Source: Acidobacteriota bacterium (lineage in GTDB: Bacteria; Acidobacteriota; Blastocatellia; Pyrinomonadales; Pyrinomonadaceae). From it: 36,377 nucleotides of DNA. A program made the translations under genes and the position numbers. The notes below the pieces were generated by a model. That model searched no databases, was not told where the DNA came from, and saw only the letters and a list, made by a program, of their open reading frames with translations. Each line of letters opens with the position of its first letter. Position 1 is the stretch's first letter. Positions 9,028-16,649 of the stretch are shown here, piece by piece. The stretch is taken from positions 1 to 36,377 of the forward strand of contig JAFDVJ010000095.1 of NCBI GenBank assembly GCA_018269075.1, written 5' to 3'.

Positions 9028-9630
9028 ATGATTAGAATGGGCAGAAGTTCCGCGAAGGAACAAAACGACACGCAGGGTTATCAGGAACAGCAAACGAACA
9101 GCAGCTACTACCAATATACGAGCGAAACGCAGCCGGCTTCGACACGGGCGATTTCCGAAAGCGAATCGATGGCGCGCGACATCAAGGAAGGCCGCCTGAG
9201 CGGCTATGTCGGCAACGGCACGGTGCTGACGGGCGAAACCAATTTCCAGGCGATGCTGCGGATCGACGGTCATCTGACGGGCCGCGTCTCGTCGGAGAAC
9301 GGGACGCTGATCATCGGCTCGACCGGCCGCGTCGACGCGAACATCGCGGTCGCGGCGGCGATCATCAGCGGCACGGTCAACGGCGACATCGTCGCGGCCG
9401 AAAGACTGGAGCTCGGACGGACGGCGCGCGTCGTCGGCAACGTTCAGACGCCGCGGCTCGTGATCGAGGACGGCGCGATCTTCGAGGGCGGCTGCACGAT
9501 GCTCAAATCGAAGGAAGCGATGGAAAAACGCAGCGCGCAGGTCGAATATACTTCGAACGAAGCGCCGACCGCCGTCGCGGAAACCGATGCCGACGAGGAC
9601 GAGGAAGCCGCCGAAGCGGTCGCCGGTTAA
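9028..9630 (+). CDS. Bactofilin (polymer-forming cytoskeletal protein)
   Basis: The 200-residue product has a disordered polar N-terminus (about 1-60, rich in Gln, Ser and Thr). A right-handed beta-helix follows, with the short glycine-turn repeats of bactofilins (for example IDGHLTGRVSS, IIGSTGRVDANI, ISGTVNGDIVAAERLELG). A long acidic tail ends the protein (about 175-200). Bactofilins form filaments under the inner membrane and scaffold cell-wall or shape functions. The frame is open from a TTG at 9007, but that codon overlaps the ggagg site at 9009-9013, so the ATG at 9028 is the better start although the spacing is long (14 bases); an ATG at 9037 is possible. A hairpin with a T-tract follows the stop. 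Identification is secure. Confidence 0.9.
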   Translation: MIRMGRSSAKEQNDTQGYQEQQTNSSYYQYTSETQPASTRAISESESMARDIKEGRLSGYVGNGTVLTGETNFQAMLRIDGHLTGRVSSENGTLIIGSTGRVDANIAVAAAIISGTVNGDIVAAERLELGRTARVVGNVQTPRLVIEDGAIFEGGCTMLKSKEAMEKRSAQVEYTSNEAPTAVAETDADEDEEAAEAVAG

Positions 9631-9659
9631 AAGGTTCGAAACGATTTCAAAACATCAAA

Positions 9660-9690
9660 CAAAAAAAGCGCTCAGGCGCTTTTTTTGTTT
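9660..9690 (+). terminator. Intrinsic terminator of the bactofilin gene
   Basis: An A7-GCGC stem, TCAG loop and GCGC-T7 arm form a compact symmetric hairpin 30 bases after the bactofilin stop. Its T-rich arm overlaps the last codons of the small minus-strand DUF2256 gene, so both genes share this 3' end. Confidence 0.75.
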
Positions 9691-9836
9691 TGGCGACAGC
9701 GTTCCGAGCAGAATTTTACCTCGTCCCAGACCTTTTTCCAGCGTTTGCGCCACGCAAACGGCCGTCCGCACGCCGCGCAGATTTTCAAAGGCAAATCGGA
9801 TTTGGTATATTTTTTCTGCTTGTCGTTTTTCGGCAT
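9672..9836 (-). CDS. DUF2256 small zinc-binding protein (54 residues)
   Basis: This small gene reads leftward from an ATG at 9836 to a TGA at 9672. Its protein matches DUF2256: a lysine-rich start, LPLKICAACGRPFAWRKRW with a CxxC pair, then VWDEVKFCSERCR with a CxxxC pair. The four cysteines very likely bind one zinc. The role of the family is not known; in other bacteria it is often found near cryptochrome or photolyase genes, and here a class II photolyase lies 1.7 kb away. The start codon is only 8 bases from that of the divergent arginyltransferase-like gene, so each gene's promoter must lie inside the other or in very little space. The 3' end overlaps the bactofilin terminator. Confidence 0.85.
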   Translation of the reverse strand: MPKNDKQKKYTKSDLPLKICAACGRPFAWRKRWKKVWDEVKFCSERCRQNKKSA

Positions 9837-9844
9837 CTTCCAAA

Positions 9845-10507
9845 ATGGAGCAGTTCAATTACATTAACGAAGAGTTTTACGCCTCGCAAGTCTCGCCCGA
9901 ACAGACCGACTGGCTGCTCGCCGACGGCTGGCGGCATTTCGGCGAGCATTATTACCGCTACAATCTCGGCTATTACAAATACGACATCCGCGCGGTTTAC
10001 GCCTTGCGCGTCAATCTCGCGAAGTTTTCGTTTTCGAAAAACCAGCGCCGCGTTTTGAAAAAGAACCGGGACCTCGAAGTCGTCTACCGTCCGATCGTCA
10101 TCGACCGCGAAAAAGAAGAATTGTTCGAGCGTCACAAGGAGCGGTTCGACTACGGCGTGCCCGATTCGCTTTACGATTTCGTTTCCCGCGAACCGGCGAC
10201 CGTGCCCTGCGAGGGCAAGGAAGTCTGCGTTTACCGCGGCGGCGAGCTGCTCGGCGCGGCGTTTTTCGACGTCGGCCGCGAAACGATCTCGAGCATTTAC
10301 GGGATGTTCGAACCCGCCGAAACGGCGCGCAGCCTCGGCGTGCTGACGATGCTGCTCGAAATCAAATACGCCTACGAAAACGGCAAAATCTTCTATTATC
10401 ACGGTTACGCCTACGAGGGCAATTCCTTTTACGACTACAAAAAACGCTTTCGCGGGCTCGAAAGCTTCGACTGGAAGGACAGCTGGCGCGATTTTGAAGA
10501 CAGTTGA
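9845..10507 (+). CDS. Arginyl-tRNA--protein transferase-like protein lacking the N-terminal cysteines
   Basis: This 220-residue protein resembles the ATE1/Bpt family, which adds Arg or Leu from tRNA to protein N-termini. The ATE_N-like part is recognisable from LLADGWRHFGEHYYRY and VYALRVNLAKFSFSKNQRRVLKKN. The ATE_C (GNAT-like) part follows, with VCVYRGGELLGAAFFD and FYYHGYAYEGN. Where classical members carry a cysteine cluster between the FYRP-like and LRV-like blocks, this protein has YNLGYYKYDIRAVY with no cysteine, so it cannot bind a metal or Fe-S cluster there in the usual way. Activity may be altered, or the substrate may differ. I chose the ATG at 9845; the upstream open frame runs through the bactofilin gene and the small gene and is not coding. 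No ribosome site is visible. Confidence 0.75.
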   Translation: MEQFNYINEEFYASQVSPEQTDWLLADGWRHFGEHYYRYNLGYYKYDIRAVYALRVNLAKFSFSKNQRRVLKKNRDLEVVYRPIVIDREKEELFERHKERFDYGVPDSLYDFVSREPATVPCEGKEVCVYRGGELLGAAFFDVGRETISSIYGMFEPAETARSLGVLTMLLEIKYAYENGKIFYYHGYAYEGNSFYDYKKRFRGLESFDWKDSWRDFEDS

Positions 10508-10550
10508 TTTCGGATTTCGGATTTCGGATTTCGGATTTCGGATTTCGGAT
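10506..10550. repeat. Heptamer tandem repeat (GATTTCG, 6.4 copies)
   Basis: Six perfect tandem copies of the 7-base unit plus three further bases follow the stop of the arginyltransferase-like gene directly. Heptamers of this type occur in intergenic DNA of Planctomycetes and Acidobacteria and give spurious peptides with NPKSEIR units on the other strand. It is probably a slippage-prone microsatellite rather than a gene. Confidence 0.9.
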
Positions 10551-10623
10551 TGGTTTGTGGTCGCCGCTTCGCACCCGCGCGGCGCGGCGGCGAACTGACG
10601 GTTTGTCGTCCATTTAAAAGCAA

Positions 10624-10657
10624 TTTCCGGTCACATCGTTTCTGACGTGACCGGAAA
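10624..10657. terminator. Hairpin near the 3' end of the VOC gene
   Basis: Perfect 11-bp arms (10624-10634 and 10647-10657) surround a 12-base loop. Reading leftward it is followed by a moderately T-rich stretch, so it could end the VOC transcript. It lies about 83 bases past that gene's stop. The T-tract is poor. Confidence 0.45.
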
Positions 10658-10740
10658 AAGCGGCGGGTTCCTGATTTTCAATGTAAAAGAGCGTGAATAA
10701 AAACATTGAAATAAAACACGCCGCTATTTGTTACGTTTCC

Positions 10741-11298
10741 TTACCCGATAAGGTTCAGATTGTTTGCCGGCTTCGTCGCGTGCGGCGTGAACGGCAGCTG
10801 CAGAAAATCGGCCCAGGTCTGCGGCGTCGCGATCTCGACGTAGCGCGCCGTCATTTCCGGCGTGAAGACCTCGATCATAAAACGGTTCTCGACCCAGACC
10901 TCGACGAGCTGAAACATTCCGCCGGCGCGGTTGCAGGTCAGCGCGCGCCAGCCTTCGCGCCGCGCGATCCGCTTGATCTCTTCCTCGCCGAGCGGCGAAT
11001 TGAGCGCGAGATGCGTCGACACGTAGCGCGGCGAGGTTTCGCTGTATTGAAACGTCGCCTCGAATTCGCCGGTCGGCGTTTCGATGCCGAAATTCTCTTC
11101 CGGCGGAAAGCCTTCGCCCGGAATCAGTTCGATGTTGATCGGCGTAAACTCGACGGCCGTGCCGCGGCCGTCATCGGCGAAAACGATAAAACCGCCCGGG
11201 CTCGGCGGAAACGGATAAGCGTAGCCGTTCCAGATTTCGGCCAGCACCTTGGCGACGTTTTCGGGATTTTGAACTCCAACGGAAATATGATTGATCAT
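10741..11298 (-). CDS. VOC (glyoxalase/dioxygenase-like) superfamily protein
   Basis: With the ATG at 11298 the protein has 185 residues and begins MINHISVGVQNPENVAKVLAEIW, the first strand and helix of a VOC-fold module. Such proteins bind a metal and catalyse isomerisation, ring cleavage or resistance reactions, or only bind ligands. The rest (GGFIVFADDGRGTAVEF, and THLALNSPLGEEEIKRIAR) fits a two-module fold, but I cannot place it in a named enzyme family. A caggag site 13 bases ahead supports this start over the longer frame opening at 11352. It lies downstream of the photolyase gene on the same strand, with a REP-like hairpin between them. Confidence 0.75.
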   Translation of the reverse strand: MINHISVGVQNPENVAKVLAEIWNGYAYPFPPSPGGFIVFADDGRGTAVEFTPINIELIPGEGFPPEENFGIETPTGEFEATFQYSETSPRYVSTHLALNSPLGEEEIKRIARREGWRALTCNRAGGMFQLVEVWVENRFMIEVFTPEMTARYVEIATPQTWADFLQLPFTPHATKPANNLNLIG

Positions 11299-11421
11299 TG
11301 CGTATAATTGCTCCTGATAAAAATTCGCGGAACACGAAAAAGCGTCCCTCAACTCTTAACGCGGATTCCGCCGGCAAAAAGCATCAGGCCGGTAAAAAAT
11401 TATTGGTTGACAGACAAATCG

Positions 11422-11501
11422 GTACAGTGAGCGGTAGCGAACGCTGCTCGCTTCAGACAAGGTTCGGGTGGAAAAACGCGTCTCGCTACCGCTCGCTGTA
11501 C
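11422..11501. repeat. REP-like inverted repeat (19-bp arms)
   Basis: Arms at 11422-11440 and 11483-11501 are complementary with one mismatch, around a 42-base spacer. The pair sits in the gap between the photolyase and VOC genes. This layout is typical of extragenic palindromes that stabilise mRNA ends or separate co-directional genes. No RAYT-type transposase is seen in the window. Confidence 0.65.
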
Positions 11502-11511
11502 TGATGTCGGC

Positions 11512-12912
11512 TCAGAACAGCTTTCCCTGGGCGAGCGTTTTCGTCCATTCGATATAGCGTTTCGAATCGAACTTCTTCCCGGTCGAGGCCGAGGTCATAT
11601 AACGGATCGTGCCGAAGACGGGCCGTTCCATCCACGGCCGGTCGTGTTTGCCGAAACACCACAGAATGCCGGCGTAGGAGTTCGGGTTGCGGCCGTCGAG
11701 ACAGTATTTGTTGTTGAGATGTTCGAGAATCGCGAAGGCTTCTTCGTAAGACCGCGTCCAGCCGATCACGTTTTTGCCCCAGAGCATCCGGACGTAGTTG
11801 TGCATCTCGCCGGTCACGACCATCTCGCGCTGCGCGGCGTTCCACAGCTCGTCGTAGGTGCGGCCCGCTTCGAGCTCGTCGAGCGTGTAAACCGGCGCGC
11901 GGTGATCGTCCGCGTGCCGGCGCATCGTCTCCTGCACCCACGGCGGCAGGCTTTTGAGCGAATCGTAATCGGGGTTAAAGCGCGTGAAGTTGTAGGAAAG
12001 CTCGCGCCGGACGATCAGCTCTTCGAGATACGCTTCCTTCGATGCGGCCGGCGCGTCCGCGTCGCGAACGGCGAGCGCGATCTCGAGCGCCGACAGATAA
12101 CCGAAATGCAGGTAAGCCGACAGCCGCGACGAGCCGTCCCGTTCCGGCCGGTTGCGCGCCGCGTCGTAATCGGGGAGAATCTCGGCGACGAATTTCTTCA
12201 GCCGCCGGCGGCCGTTCGCGGTCCCGCCGCGATAGACGAACGACGGTTTGACCGTGTGGTCGATCGCGCATCCGGCGACGAGTTTTTCGATGCCGTTTTC
12301 GGCGACGTCCGTGTCCGGGCAGTCGATCTTCAGATTTTCGCCGGCACGGACGAGCGGTTTTACCTCCTCGAAAGGCTTCAGATAATCGCCGAGCATTTTT
12401 TTGATCTTCGGGCGGATCGTGTAGGCCGCGTATTCTTCCTTTTCGAAACGCGACATCGGCACGACGCCGTTCGAATCGACCGCGTAGACCGGAATTTCGG
12501 CCTTGCGGACGATCGCCGCGTTGTGCCGCGGGATGATGAAGCACGGAAAATCGTCGGTCACGATCAGCGCCGCGTCGCGGGCGATCCGCGCGACCGTATC
12601 TTTCGGCGAACGCTCGTCCTTTTGCAGGTAGAAAACATACTTGATCCCGAGCTTTTCGAACGCCTTTCGCTTTTCCGCGACGCCTTCGAGAATAAACGTG
12701 TGAATCCGGTCCGAGGCCCACGGATAGTAATATTTCAGGCCCTCGTAAACGACGACCGGCAAGCGCCGCTCGTTCGCCCGTTCGACGGCGAAATTGAGCG
12801 CGTGATTGTATTCCGCGCGCTTGAACATCTGCATCCAGTAAAGCACGTATTTTCCGTCGTTGTTGGCGGGTTTGTCGTTCAGCAGTTGAACGCGTTCGCT
12901 GATCTGTATCAT
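11512..12912 (-). CDS. phrB: Class II deoxyribodipyrimidine photolyase
   Basis: The enzyme repairs UV-made cyclobutane pyrimidine dimers using blue light and FAD. From the ATG at 12912 the protein has 466 residues, the usual class II size. It opens with MIQISERVQLLN and GKYVLYWMQMFKRAEYNHAL, as in class II enzymes. The C-terminal signatures are also present: HNYVRMLWGKNVIGW and YCLDGRNPNSYAGILWCFG, followed by HDRPW. An open frame runs about 156 codons further upstream but overlaps the divergent glycosidase gene and is not coding. The 54-bp gap to that gene must hold both promoters. The DUF2256 gene nearby is of a family often associated with photolyases. Class and function are clear; the gene symbol is the generic one. 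Confidence 0.92.
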   Translation of the reverse strand: MIQISERVQLLNDKPANNDGKYVLYWMQMFKRAEYNHALNFAVERANERRLPVVVYEGLKYYYPWASDRIHTFILEGVAEKRKAFEKLGIKYVFYLQKDERSPKDTVARIARDAALIVTDDFPCFIIPRHNAAIVRKAEIPVYAVDSNGVVPMSRFEKEEYAAYTIRPKIKKMLGDYLKPFEEVKPLVRAGENLKIDCPDTDVAENGIEKLVAGCAIDHTVKPSFVYRGGTANGRRRLKKFVAEILPDYDAARNRPERDGSSRLSAYLHFGYLSALEIALAVRDADAPAASKEAYLEELIVRRELSYNFTRFNPDYDSLKSLPPWVQETMRRHADDHRAPVYTLDELEAGRTYDELWNAAQREMVVTGEMHNYVRMLWGKNVIGWTRSYEEAFAILEHLNNKYCLDGRNPNSYAGILWCFGKHDRPWMERPVFGTIRYMTSASTGKKFDSKRYIEWTKTLAQGKLF

Positions 12913-12966
12913 ATTAAAGCTGTAAAGAAAATTTTCCCGCAAAGACGCGCCGGAAGCAAAAAAGAA

Positions 12967-14079
12967 ATGATGAAAAAACTGATTGCCCTGATTGCCCTGC
13001 TCGTGCTCGCCGCGGCCGTCGCCGCGCAGGATTACAAAACCGTCCGCGACGGCGTCGAATACGCCGAGCTCGAACGCGAGATCGACCAGACGAAGGTCCG
13101 GATGAACCTTTTGCGGCTCGATCCGACGAAGGTCCGGCTCGACGTCGCGCACGCGATGGACAACCTGACCGGCACCGAGAAAACCTCGTCGATCGCGACG
13201 CGCCACGGCGCCATCGCGGCGATCAACGCCGGGTTTTTCCGGTTCGACGCGAGCATCTTCGCCGGCGATCCGGCCGGCGTGCTGATGATCGACGGCAAAC
13301 TTTTGAGCGAATCCCACAACGACCGGATCGCGGTCCTGATCAAAAACTTCACGGCCCGGACCGACGTCGTCTTCGCGCATCTGAACGTCAATTACAAACT
13401 GACGATCGGCAAAGAGGAGATCGAGGTTTCGGGCATCGACCGCGAACGCAAAGCGGACGAGCTCGTTCTCTTTACGCCGGAATTTTCGCGGACCACGCTG
13501 ACCGACCCGCAGGGCGTCGAGATCGCGGTCGAGCGCAACCGGATCACGAAGATCTCGGACGGCCGGGGCAGCACCGCGATCCCGGCCGACGGCTTCGTCA
13601 TCTCGGCGAGCGGCAAACTTCGTGAACGGCTGCTGAAGATCGTCAAACTTAAGGAAAAGGTCAAACTGACCCGCATTATCAACGCGAAAGAGCCGAAGGC
13701 CGGCTTCGACGTGCTCGAAGCCGAAGACATCACCAACGGTGTCGCGCAGCTTTTAAGAAACGGCAAAATCGACGTCACGTGGGAACAGGAAAAAGCCTCG
13801 AAATCGTTTTACGAAACGAAGCATCCGCGAACCGCGCTCGCGAAACTGAAGGACGGAAAGATTCTGATGATCACCGTCGACGGCCGGTCGGAATCGAGCG
13901 GCGGCATCTCGCTCGAAAATCTCGCGCGTCTGCTGCTCGAATTCGGCGCGACCGACGCGATGAATCTCGACGGCGGCGGCTCGACGACGATGTTTCTCGA
14001 CGGCCGCGTCGTCAATCACCCGTCCGACAAGGAAGGCGAACGCCGGATCGGCGACGCGATTCTCGTCTTTACACGATAA
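12967..14079 (+). CDS. Secreted phosphodiester glycosidase (NAGPA-domain) family protein
   Basis: The 370-residue protein has a signal peptide (MMKKLIALIALLVLAAAVAAQ). The domain that follows is found in NAGPA (the enzyme that uncovers mannose 6-phosphate) and in bacterial exopolysaccharide proteins. Supporting motifs are AAINAGFFRFD near residue 90, HPRTALAKLKDGKILMITVDGR near 290 and the glycine loop MNLDGGGSTTMF near 340. It likely acts on a sugar phosphodiester in the periplasm or cell wall, but the substrate is unknown. A ggaag site lies 10 bases before the ATG at 12967; the next codon is also ATG. The frame is open far upstream through the photolyase region, which is antisense and not used. 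MITE copy 1 begins 45 bases after its stop. Confidence 0.87.
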   Translation: MMKKLIALIALLVLAAAVAAQDYKTVRDGVEYAELEREIDQTKVRMNLLRLDPTKVRLDVAHAMDNLTGTEKTSSIATRHGAIAAINAGFFRFDASIFAGDPAGVLMIDGKLLSESHNDRIAVLIKNFTARTDVVFAHLNVNYKLTIGKEEIEVSGIDRERKADELVLFTPEFSRTTLTDPQGVEIAVERNRITKISDGRGSTAIPADGFVISASGKLRERLLKIVKLKEKVKLTRIINAKEPKAGFDVLEAEDITNGVAQLLRNGKIDVTWEQEKASKSFYETKHPRTALAKLKDGKILMITVDGRSESSGGISLENLARLLLEFGATDAMNLDGGGSTTMFLDGRVVNHPSDKEGERRIGDAILVFTR

Positions 14080-14124
14080 AAAGTTTCGGAAGAAGCGCGA
14101 AAAAAAGCATCCATTCATCGGAAC

Positions 14125-14394
14125 TGTTCGACACGATCATTGCTCAAATGCACTTTTAATGATATTTGAGACAAACCGCCGCCAAATTTGCCGGTAATTG
14201 AAAAGCCCGGCCGGCGATCGGTTGTTTTTCGGTCCGCGAAACGCACTAAAAACACTAAAAAAACACGAAAGAAATTTAGTGTTTTTGGTGTTTTTGGTGG
14301 ATAAAACCAGCTGTTCGCCAGGTTGACGAATCAAATTCACTCGAAAACGCGGTTCACGAACGAGTCGCCGGCCCGTCAATTATCGTGCCGAACA
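14125..14394. mobile_element. MITE-like element, copy 1
   Basis: This 270-bp non-coding block is nearly 90 percent identical, by hand alignment, to 25646-25918 and lies in the same orientation. Both copies start with TGTTCG and end with CGAACA. The ends form an 18-bp terminal inverted repeat (14125-14142 against 14377-14394, two mismatches). Inside is a hairpin with 16-bp arms (14244-14259 and 14275-14290, one mismatch) made of CACTAAAAA-type repeats. A short element with terminal inverted repeats, no gene and several copies fits a MITE, moved by a transposase elsewhere. No target duplication is certain. It fills most of the gap between the glycosidase gene and the MocR-type gene. Confidence 0.75.
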
Positions 14395-14442
14395 ACTCTG
14401 TCCATTCACACGATAATTTGAAGATTCCGTCGGGGAAAACGA

Positions 14443-15969
14443 TCACGGTCGTGCGGAAACGCCCGAACTTTGTATTTCCCGGCAAACCGCGGCCAATTTT
14501 TCGGCGCCTTCCCTGATTTCCGTTTCGCTGAAAGACGCAAACCCCAGCACCAGCCCGTTTTTTTTGTTTTTTTCTTCCGTGTAAAGCGCCGAAAGCGGTT
14601 CGAGATTGATCCCCAGTTCGGCGGCGCGGCGCGCGATCGCGAGGTCGTCGCTCTTGTCGCCGAGCAGAATCGTCAGATGCAGGCCGGCTTCGGAAGGCAT
14701 TATTTCGACAGTTTCGCCGAAGGCCGCCCTGACGGCGGCTTTGAGAAGCTCGCGGCGTTCGGCGTAAAGCTCACGCATCCGGCGAATATGCCGGGCGAAA
14801 TGTCCTTCCGCGAAAAAATCCGCCAGGATCATTTGCTCGAAAATCGGCGAGTGCCGGTCGAGGATCGCTTTGGCCGTTGTAAAGGAATCGATCAGCGGCG
14901 GCGGCACCACGAGATAGCCGAGTCTGAGCGCCGGGCTCAGGACCTTGCTGAAGGTGCCGATGTAGATGACGCGGCCGCCCCGCGCGTCGAGGCCCTGCAG
15001 GGAAGCGACGGGACGCGATCCGTAGCGATATTCGCTGTCGTAATCGTCTTCCAGAATCCACGAGCCGGTCCGGTTCGCCCATTTGAGCAGCTCGATGCGT
15101 CGTTTGAGCGCCATCGTCACGCCGAGCGGGTACTGATGCGACGGCGTGACGCAGACCAGCCGGGCACGGGCGTCGAGCGCGGCGCCGGCTTCGACGTCCA
15201 GACCTTCTTCGTCGACCGGAACGGGCACGATCCGCGCCCCGGCGGCCGTCACGGCGGCCCGCGTGCCGAAATTGCCCGGTTCTTCGATCCAGACCGCATC
15301 GCCCGGATCCGTGAGCAGCCGCAGCGCGAGATCGAGTGCCTGCTGGGCGCCCGAGACGATGATGATCTGCCGGGGCTCGCAGCGGACCGCCCGCGCGGCG
15401 CCGAGATAGACCGCGATTTCGCGCCGCAGAGGCTCGTAACCGGCCGGGTCGCCGTAGCCCTGCAGGCTGCGGTTCGGACGGTTCAGCCGCCGGGCGGCAA
15501 GCCGTGCCCAGATCCGATACGGAAACTCCTGAATGTTCGGCAGACACGGGTTGAAGGGCCGCACGACCCGGCTGCCGTATTCGAAAATCGCCGCCGTTCG
15601 GCTGATGATCTTTCCGCGCCGCGACAGCTCGCGGTCCGTCTCGTCCGGCGCTGCCGAAGGCGGACGGGCGCTTTTCGGCGGTTGCTGAAATTCGTCCGGA
15701 ACGGCGTCGGAGACGAAGGTTCCGGCTCCGGTCCGCGATACGAGATAACCTTCGGCGGCCAGTTGGTCGAAAGCCGCGGTGACGGTGTTGCGCGACACTT
15801 TCAGCTCGACGGCGAGCTCGCGCGAGCTCGGCAGCTTGAAGCCCGGCGCGAGCCGCTGCTGGAGGATCGCGGTCCTCAGAGAATCGTAAATCTGCCGAAA
15901 GAGCGGCGTCTCCGCGCGGCGGTCGAGCGCGACGACGGATAACGGCATTTGGGTGGCGACTTTCGGCAT
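14443..15969 (-). CDS. MocR/PdxR-type transcriptional regulator (GntR HTH fused to aminotransferase domain)
   Basis: The protein combines an N-terminal GntR-type winged helix (PLFRQIYDSLRTAIL and LPSSRELAVELKVSRNTV, residues about 25-90) with a fold-type I PLP aminotransferase domain. The PLP lysine is K342 within GTFSKVLSPALRLGY, as in MocR proteins. Such regulators sense PLP, GABA or other amino compounds and usually control a divergent gene. Here that is a rhodanese/ATP-grasp pair. From the ATG at 15969 the length is 508 residues; an ATG at 15948 is possible, and the frame is open to 16035. No ribosome site is clear. A pair of TGTCAAA direct repeats lies upstream. The family is clear, the effector unknown. 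Confidence 0.87.
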   Translation of the reverse strand: MPKVATQMPLSVVALDRRAETPLFRQIYDSLRTAILQQRLAPGFKLPSSRELAVELKVSRNTVTAAFDQLAAEGYLVSRTGAGTFVSDAVPDEFQQPPKSARPPSAAPDETDRELSRRGKIISRTAAIFEYGSRVVRPFNPCLPNIQEFPYRIWARLAARRLNRPNRSLQGYGDPAGYEPLRREIAVYLGAARAVRCEPRQIIIVSGAQQALDLALRLLTDPGDAVWIEEPGNFGTRAAVTAAGARIVPVPVDEEGLDVEAGAALDARARLVCVTPSHQYPLGVTMALKRRIELLKWANRTGSWILEDDYDSEYRYGSRPVASLQGLDARGGRVIYIGTFSKVLSPALRLGYLVVPPPLIDSFTTAKAILDRHSPIFEQMILADFFAEGHFARHIRRMRELYAERRELLKAAVRAAFGETVEIMPSEAGLHLTILLGDKSDDLAIARRAAELGINLEPLSALYTEEKNKKNGLVLGFASFSETEIREGAEKLAAVCREIQSSGVSARP

Positions 15970-16002
15970 CGGCGGTACAATTAGAAAAAAAACGTGTCCG
16001 AG

Positions 16003-16036
16003 TGTCAAAATACGAATTAAAATTGGCTCTGTCAAA
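16003..16036. promoter_or_regulatory. Possible MocR-type regulator binding site (direct repeat)
   Basis: TGTCAAA occurs at 16003-16009 and again at 16030-16036, in the same direction and 27 bases apart. Both copies are in the divergent gap between the MocR-type gene and the rhodanese gene. Regulators of this family commonly bind direct repeats. This is only a suggestive pattern. Confidence 0.3.
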
Positions 16037-16145
16037 TCAGCGATAATGGCGCTTTTCGGGGGCCCGATTTACGGTTAACCTGAAATGAGTTCGATCGAAA
16101 ATGATTTTGAGGAACGAATTTTTTATTTGAGGTATCTTGTAAACA

Positions 16146-16646
16146 ATGAGCAGTAAAAAGAATAATACCGTCCGCGAACCGCGATTTTCGCTCGTTTCGG
16201 AAACGCCCGCCGCCGAGCCGGAAATCGCCCGCCAACATTTTTTTTCGAAACTGGCTTTCGAAGCCGATGTCGCCGATCTGGTTTACGATTTGAGCAAGGG
16301 GCGGACGGATTTGATCGTCGTCGATACGCGAAGCCCGCAGTCCTACGAGGAATGCCGCATTCCGGGAGCGCTCAATCTGCCGAAGATCGACGAAGCGACG
16401 ACGCGCGATCTGCCGAAGGACAAGCTCTATGTCGTTTACTGCTGGGGACCGGCCTGCAACGGCTCGACGAAGGGCGCGATGAAGCTCGCCGCGCTCGGGT
16501 TTCGCGTCAAGGAGCTGATCGGCGGGATCGAATACTGGCGCCGGGAAAATTGTCCGGTCGAGGGCACGCTCGGGGAAGACGCGCCGCTTCACTGGCGGTT
16601 CGACCGCAGTCAATGGAAGGGCGCGGCCGATCGTTTTCAATCATAA
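16146..16646 (+). CDS. Rhodanese-like domain protein
   Basis: This 166-residue protein holds one rhodanese domain. The CH2A-like segment is LIVVDTRSPQSYEECRIPGALNLP (residues about 56-79). The active loop carries C99 in YCWGPACNGSTKG, followed by the helix AMKLAALGFRVKELIGGIEYW. The WGPxCNG variant is seen in stand-alone rhodaneses of unknown partner. The enzyme probably transfers or reduces sulfane sulfur, or acts as a redox switch through C99 and C104. The ATP-grasp gene starts three bases after its stop, so the two form an operon. It is divergent from the MocR-type regulator, which probably controls it. Function beyond the domain is inference. Confidence 0.88.
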   Translation: MSSKKNNTVREPRFSLVSETPAAEPEIARQHFFSKLAFEADVADLVYDLSKGRTDLIVVDTRSPQSYEECRIPGALNLPKIDEATTRDLPKDKLYVVYCWGPACNGSTKGAMKLAALGFRVKELIGGIEYWRRENCPVEGTLGEDAPLHWRFDRSQWKGAADRFQS

Positions 16647-16649
16647 TCG

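Noticed and set aside
9587..9844. Upstream part of the arginyltransferase-like frame
   Set aside because: It overlaps the bactofilin end and the DUF2256 gene, and the family start matches 9845.
10506..10550. Possible CRISPR array
   Set aside because: The 7-base units are contiguous with no spacers, so it is a simple tandem repeat.
12913..13380. N-terminal extension of the photolyase frame
   Set aside because: It is antisense to the glycosidase gene; the class II photolyase N-terminus begins at 12912.
14137..14379. 80-codon minus-strand ORF in MITE copy 1
   Set aside because: It comes from the CACTAAAAA repeat (KNTKNTK peptide) and is not conserved in frame between the two copies.
14470..15942. 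490-codon plus-strand ORF
   Set aside because: Antisense to the MocR-type regulator, whose motifs are clear.
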